A DNA stretch of 64,000 bases from Flavobacterium dankookense (GTDB lineage: Bacteria; Bacteroidota; Bacteroidia; Flavobacteriales; Flavobacteriaceae). The stretch spans positions 360,664 to 424,663 of the forward strand of contig NZ_SNXR01000013.1 of the NCBI RefSeq assembly GCF_004362665.1. The letters are read 5' to 3'. The position numbers and the translations under genes were made by a program. The notes beneath the pieces were generated by a model that had not been told where the DNA came from, made no database searches, and was given only the letters and a program-made list of their open reading frames with translations. Below are positions 60,512 through 64,000 of the stretch, one piece after another (the first letter of the stretch is position 1; each line of letters opens with the position of its first letter).

Positions 60512-61054
60512 ATGTTTCAAGTAGGCGATAAAGTTTCGGTACTAGACGATGCAATTGATGGCGTTGTGGTAAAAATAAATGGTGATACCATTACTATTGA
60601 AACCACCGATGGATTTCCGTTATCCTTCAAAGCTAGTGAATTAATAAAAATAGGTAATGCTGATGCGATGACTTTAAACTTCAATAAAAACGAAGTTATA
60701 AAAGCGAAAGAAATTCCAAAACCGAATTACATAAACAAGGAAAAAAAATCTAAAAAAGAAGTTCCTGTACCCGAATTTGATTTGCACATCGAAAAATTAG
60801 TTAAAAATTATAAATCGATGAGCAATTATGATATTCTAACACTTCAGTCTGAAACGGCTAAAAAACATATTGAATTTGCAATCAGGAATAGAATTCCAAA
60901 AATAGTTTTAATTCATGGAGTAGGTGAAGGCATTCTAAAATCGGAACTCGATTTTATGTTGGGAAGATATGAAAACGTAACCTTTCAAGATGCGAATTAC
61001 CAAAAGTATGGTCTTGGTGCTACTGAGGTATATTTTAAACAAAATACTAAATAA
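60512..61054 (+). CDS. Smr-domain protein with SH3-like N-terminus
   Basis: The 180-aa protein has an N-terminal beta-barrel of the SH3/KOW type (VGDKVSVLDDAIDGVVVKIN ... GFPLSFKASELIKI). After a Lys-rich linker comes a C-terminal Smr domain with FDLHIEKL (the LDxH-type motif) and IVLIHGVGEGILKSELDFML (HGxGxG). Smr domains in bacterial MutS2 cleave stalled-ribosome mRNA or nick branched DNA; SmrB acts on collided ribosomes. A stand-alone small Smr protein here could act in ribosome rescue. It ends at a strong bidirectional terminator. Confidence 0.88.
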   Translation: MFQVGDKVSVLDDAIDGVVVKINGDTITIETTDGFPLSFKASELIKIGNADAMTLNFNKNEVIKAKEIPKPNYINKEKKSKKEVPVPEFDLHIEKLVKNYKSMSNYDILTLQSETAKKHIEFAIRNRIPKIVLIHGVGEGILKSELDFMLGRYENVTFQDANYQKYGLGATEVYFKQNTK

Positions 61055-61084
61055 AAAAAGTCTCCACGTCGGAGACTTTTTTTG
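61053..61084. terminator. Bidirectional terminator
   Basis: AAAGTCTCC and GGAGACTTT around ACGTC with A- and T-runs, between the convergent Smr and secreted-protein genes. Confidence 0.8.
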
Positions 61085-61126
61085 TGATTTCAAAAACTAA
61101 CCAATTATATAAAATTAAAATTATTC

Positions 61127-61477
61127 TTAAGCGATGTTGCTTTCTTGACCAACGATTTTTTTCAAAACCGCTTTGATTAATACTTTGTTAGTAGTAATAC
61201 CAGAGTTAATCAATTGTTTTCTACCGAAAGATAAAGTAGTTGATTTTGTTTGAGAAGTTGATTTTGCACTTCCAACAAACCATACTGCAAATTCAGTAGT
61301 AGTTGTAGCAACAGTATTTTCAGAAGTTGTAACAGTTGTAGTTGGCTCAACAATAGTTACTGTTTCTTTTTTGTCTTGACCAAAAACGTTAGATGTAGAT
61401 AAAAACATAAACACGAACAATACAAATAATTTAACGCTAGTTACATTTTTTTGAGCTGTTGTGAAAGTTGTTGTCAT
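61127..61477 (-). CDS. Secreted Thr-rich small protein, 116 aa
   Basis: Not recognised. The signal peptide follows an N-terminal extension (MTTTFTTAQKNVTSVKLFVLFVFMFLSTSNVFG). The mature part starts QDKKETVTIVEPTTTVTTSE, a Thr-rich stretch, then a likely folded C-terminal ~60 residues (SKSTTLSFGRKQLINSGITTN ... AVLKKIVGQESNIA). No Cys in the mature part. A minus-strand TAGTTTTG (complement 61513-61520) lies 35 bp upstream. Probably a flavobacterial orphan; coding status is supported by the signal peptide and promoter element. Confidence 0.6.
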   Translation of the reverse strand: MTTTFTTAQKNVTSVKLFVLFVFMFLSTSNVFGQDKKETVTIVEPTTTVTTSENTVATTTTEFAVWFVGSAKSTSQTKSTTLSFGRKQLINSGITTNKVLIKAVLKKIVGQESNIA

Positions 61478-61745
61478 ATCTTTTATTTTTAGTTTGTGTT
61501 TTAATTCTGAACCAAAACTACGTCGAGAGTTGTCTGAGGTGAAATTTTTTCGATAATTAACCCCAAAAGTCGTTTAAACGACAAAATCAATGATATCAAG
61601 GGTTTTGAGCGTTTTTTTGATGCACTTAATCTATGAAATGTTAAAAAAACGTGTATTTCACCGATGAAATTCCAATAATTTCTATGAACTACATCTTTTA
61701 AAACATAAACCTTTCTCAAAAGAGTGAAGAATGCTAAAATCTTAG

Positions 61746-61753
61746 TAAATTAG
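61746..61753 (+). promoter_or_regulatory. TAAATTAG box before the STAS-like gene
   Basis: cttagtaaattagcatcat (61741-61759) is almost identical to the pdxH upstream region at 63201-63219; the -7 part reads TAAATTAG, a variant of TAnnTTTG. Confidence 0.35.
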
Positions 61754-61779
61754 CATCATAGAAAAAAAACAACATTAGA

Positions 61780-62112
61780 ATGAAAGTGGACAAAAAAGGA
61801 CATACTACTACAATAAGGAATACACAATATCCAACAGCTGAGTTTTTGCAAAAGCTCACACACGAATACAATAGTTATAAAAACCAAAACCTTATCATTG
61901 ATTTATCGCACGACAAAGCAATAACGATGGCAGATGTAAAATTGTTTTCCGATATGATAAAACTGCATAAGAAAGAAAAGAAATCATTAGTATTAGTAGT
62001 TAATGATATTGATTTTAATGCTGTTCCCAAAAATATTGTTCTAGTTCCAACACTACTTGAAGCACATGATATCATCGAAATAGATGAAATTGAACGCGAC
62101 TTAGGTTTCTAA
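61780..62112 (+). CDS. STAS-like protein upstream of rnz
   Basis: The 110-aa protein looks like a STAS-type alpha/beta domain: LIIDLSHDKAITMADVKLFS and SLVLVVNDIDFNAVPKNIVL resemble the sheet-helix core of anti-sigma-factor antagonists, ending VPTLLEAHDIIEIDEIERDL as the last helix. There is no conserved phospho-Ser at the usual place that I can identify, so a signalling role is unclear. It precedes rnz by 9 bp, an arrangement common in Flavobacteriia, so it may be co-expressed with RNase Z. Confidence 0.7.
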   Translation: MKVDKKGHTTTIRNTQYPTAEFLQKLTHEYNSYKNQNLIIDLSHDKAITMADVKLFSDMIKLHKKEKKSLVLVVNDIDFNAVPKNIVLVPTLLEAHDIIEIDEIERDLGF

Positions 62113-62121
62113 AGAATTACA

Positions 62122-63030
62122 ATGAAGTTAACTATACTAGGTTGCTATGCGGCAACACCAAGAACGATTACCAATCCAACATCGCAAGTATTAGAAATCA
62201 GAAACCGAATGTTTCTTATCGATTGTGGCGAAGGAACTCAAGTCCAATTGCGAAAAAACAAAATCAAATTCTCAAAAATCAATCATATTTTTATTTCACA
62301 TCTTCATGGAGATCATTTTTATGGATTGGTAGGTTTGATTTCTACCTTCATGTTGCTCAATCGTCAAACCGATTTACACATCTACGGTCCAAAAGGAATT
62401 AAAGAAATTATTTTACTTCAATTGCGCTTTTCCAATTCGTTTACGGGTTATAATCTTTATTTTCACGAATTAACCGCAACAGAAAGTGAAATAATATATG
62501 AAGACGAAAAAGTCATCGTCAAAACCATTCCTTTAAAACATCGAATTTATACCAATGGTTTTCTTTTTCAAGAAAAAATAGGCGACAGAAAACTAAACGT
62601 TCAAGCCGTCGAAAAATATGAAATCGAAACCTGCTACTATCAAAATATCAAAAACGGTAAAGACATTACGCTCGACAACGGAACCATTATCCCAAACGAA
62701 ACCCTGACTTTTGATCCAATTCCGCCAAAAAGTTATGCCTTTTGCAGCGATACGATGTATGACGAAACTATAATTCCGATAATTCAAAACGCCGATATTC
62801 TCTATCACGAAACTACTTTTCTTGAAACCGAAGCAGACAAAGCCGAAAAAACAATGCACAGCACAGCCAAAGAAGCAGCGCAAATTGCCACTAAAGCCAA
62901 CATAAAACAATTAATTTTAGGACATTACAGCACACGATACAGCAATATAGAACTTTTCAAAGACGAAGCCCAAACGATATTTCCAAACGTCCTTTTGGCA
63001 GATGATGGAAAGAGTTTTGAATTTGATTAA
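62122..63030 (+). CDS. rnz: Ribonuclease Z
   Basis: RNase Z cuts 3' trailers from tRNA precursors that lack encoded CCA; the tRNA-Tyr in this window indeed has no CCA. The 302-aa MBL-fold enzyme has LIDCGEGTQVQLRKNKIKFS, the zinc motif ISHLHGDHFYGL (HxHxDH), the FCSDTMYDETIIP motif with Asp, MHSTAKEAAQIATKA and LILGHYSTRYSN. It is slightly shorter than the Bacillus enzyme. It is co-transcribed with the upstream STAS-like gene. Confidence 0.96.
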   Translation: MKLTILGCYAATPRTITNPTSQVLEIRNRMFLIDCGEGTQVQLRKNKIKFSKINHIFISHLHGDHFYGLVGLISTFMLLNRQTDLHIYGPKGIKEIILLQLRFSNSFTGYNLYFHELTATESEIIYEDEKVIVKTIPLKHRIYTNGFLFQEKIGDRKLNVQAVEKYEIETCYYQNIKNGKDITLDNGTIIPNETLTFDPIPPKSYAFCSDTMYDETIIPIIQNADILYHETTFLETEADKAEKTMHSTAKEAAQIATKANIKQLILGHYSTRYSNIELFKDEAQTIFPNVLLADDGKSFEFD

Positions 63031-63092
63031 AATAATTTGGAGCGAATCGTTCGGGCTTTTCTATAAACGCAATTCCTGCTGTTCGTTCCAAT

Positions 63093-63149
63093 CTGTCATT
63101 GCGAGGAATGAAGCAATCTTTCAGAGAAATTCGTACTACGCAATGACAG
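63093..63149. repeat. 57-bp dispersed inverted-repeat element
   Basis: CTGTCATTGCG (63093-63103) and CGCAATGACAG (63139-63149) are perfect complements. The sequence tcattgcgaggaatgaagcaatct is a common intergenic repeat in several bacterial genomes. It lies between rnz and pdxH. Confidence 0.8.
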
Positions 63150-63205
63150 GATTTCCACTTCCATCAGGGCTAAACAGCAAACCATTTTATAACCAGAAAA
63201 CTTAG

Positions 63206-63213
63206 TAAATTAG
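63206..63213 (+). promoter_or_regulatory. TAAATTAG box before pdxH
   Basis: cttagtaaattagcagcat (63201-63219) precedes the pdxH ATG by about 14 bp and matches the sequence before the STAS-like gene in 18 of 19 positions. Confidence 0.35.
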
Positions 63214-63232
63214 CAGCATCAAATCAACAACA

Positions 63233-63877
63233 ATGAAAGACCTTAGCAATTATAGAAAATCCTATGAAAAAAGCGAACTTCTAGAAACCAATATTCCCGA
63301 AGATCCGATCAATCTTTTTCACAAATGGTTTTATGAAACAGAAGAATTTGGAAATCTAGAGGAAGTAAACGCCATGACGGTTGCTACCATTGGTTTGGAT
63401 GGATTTCCAAAAAGTAGAGTAGTACTCTTGAAAAAGTTCAACGAAGAAGGTTTTATTTTCTACACCAACTACAATTCCGAAAAAGGAAAAGCCATCATAA
63501 ACAATCCAAATGTTTGTCTTTCTTTTTTTTGGCAAACTATGGAACGACAAGTTATCATTAAAGGAATAGCCGAAAAAACAAGCGATATAGTTTCTGATAA
63601 TTATTTCAACTCTCGTCCAGATGGTAGTAAACTAGGAGCAATTGTTTCATCACAAAGCGAAACTATTCCATCAAGAGATTTTTTAGACAACAAGTTGAAA
63701 GAACTAGAAAACGAATATGAAGGAAAAGAAATCCCGCGACCAAATCATTGGGGTGGATTTTTAATTCGTCCAATAGAAGTAGAATTTTGGCAAGGAAGAG
63801 CCAATCGTCTTCATGACAGAATTCGTTATAAATTAGAAGACAATTATAATTGGAAAATTGATAGATTATCACCTTGA
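63233..63877 (+). CDS. pdxH: Pyridoxamine 5'-phosphate oxidase
   Basis: This FMN enzyme makes pyridoxal 5'-phosphate from PNP or PMP. The 214-aa protein starts KDLSNYRKSYEKSELLETNI and has NAMTVATIGLDGFPKSRVVL, FYTNYNSEKGKAIINNPNVC, FFWQTMERQVIIKGIAEK, SRPDGSKLGAIVSSQSE, IPRPNHWGGFLIRPIEVEFW and the C-terminal signature GRANRLHDRIRYKLEDN, the complete family pattern. It supplies PLP used by rocD and the class V aminotransferase also in this window. A terminator follows. Confidence 0.97.
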   Translation: MKDLSNYRKSYEKSELLETNIPEDPINLFHKWFYETEEFGNLEEVNAMTVATIGLDGFPKSRVVLLKKFNEEGFIFYTNYNSEKGKAIINNPNVCLSFFWQTMERQVIIKGIAEKTSDIVSDNYFNSRPDGSKLGAIVSSQSETIPSRDFLDNKLKELENEYEGKEIPRPNHWGGFLIRPIEVEFWQGRANRLHDRIRYKLEDNYNWKIDRLSP

Positions 63878-63905
63878 TAGTTAAAATGTCGATTAATTGA
63901 GAATA

Positions 63906-63932
63906 TAAAACCACTTTTAGAGTGGTTTTTTT
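63906..63932 (+). terminator. pdxH terminator
   Basis: AAACCACT and AGTGGTTT around TTTAG, followed by a T-run. Confidence 0.8.
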
Positions 63933-64000
63933 GTTTTTATGCCTAAATAAAAATATCGACGAACTGCATTTAAGTAGGAAATTATCTTTTTTAAAATTAA

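Noticed and set aside
61501..61719. 72-codon minus-strand ORF upstream of the Thr-rich secreted protein
   Set aside because: Composition and hydropathy look random, there is no recognisable family or signal, and it overlaps the likely promoter of the 61127-61477 gene.
63002..63205. 67-codon plus-strand ORF after rnz
   Set aside because: It starts inside rnz and runs through the 57-bp palindromic repeat; translation of a dispersed repeat, not a gene.

Overview
This 64-kb window is chromosomal DNA of a Bacteroidota bacterium, almost certainly a Flavobacterium or close relative. The evidence is low G+C, few Shine-Dalgarno sequences, many promoter-like TTG-N17-23-TAnnTTTG elements, PorX, a secreted enzyme with a type IX secretion C-terminal domain, and several families typical of Flavobacteriia (DUF6048, DUF6452, DUF6095, CCC-motif membrane protein). 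No phage, IS element, CRISPR array or rRNA operon was seen. The one tRNA is tRNA-Tyr(GTA).

Layout. 1-3.3 kb is an accessory-looking start: a truncated DUF5694 gene, a 22-bp tandem array, a secreted orphan and a protein with two PD-(D/E)XK nuclease cores. 3.6-9.9 kb is housekeeping: a DEAD-box helicase, ddl-coaD, PASTA protein-rluD, kdsA. 10-12.5 kb holds a split YeeE/YedE sulfur transporter and outer-membrane phospholipase A. 12.9-19.6 kb holds secDF, then ald, tsaE and porX. 19.8-22.4 kb is a second sulfur group: a TauE-type exporter, a metallo-beta-lactamase/double-rhodanese protein and a Cys/Lys-rich secreted peptide. 22.5-31.3 kb holds an M13 peptidase, lipoprotein superoxide dismutase, acyl-CoA-binding protein, psd, cdsA, a LUD protein, ftsH and rsfS. 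31.4-38 kb holds birA, a DUF1501/DUF1800 pair, a class V aminotransferase, a rhomboid protease and a SIMPL protein. 38-53 kb holds tRNA-Tyr, two thioredoxin-fold lipoproteins, the T9SS-exported endonuclease, murQ, a ZIP transporter, RNA methyltransferases (a THUMP protein and rlmD) and envelope proteins.

53.9-58.4 kb is the second accessory patch. A 21-bp tandem array runs up to the promoter of an AT-rich SIR2-family gene, a likely antiphage effector. A 118-bp nested inverted repeat follows, then a four-helix-bundle (23S IVS-type) gene tightly enclosed by 33-nt inverted repeats, placed just upstream of the rocD promoter. 58.4-63.9 kb returns to housekeeping: rocD, an Smr protein, rnz, pdxH.

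The points most worth a second look are the SIR2 gene and its array, the tandem-nuclease protein, the inverted-repeat-bounded four-helix-bundle unit, the recurring TAnnTTTG-N4-ATG leaderless starts (one leading into a tiny TAG-interrupted ORF before rocD), and the NPPHGQxGHxC lipoprotein. All functional statements come from reading motifs by eye; no database search was run.
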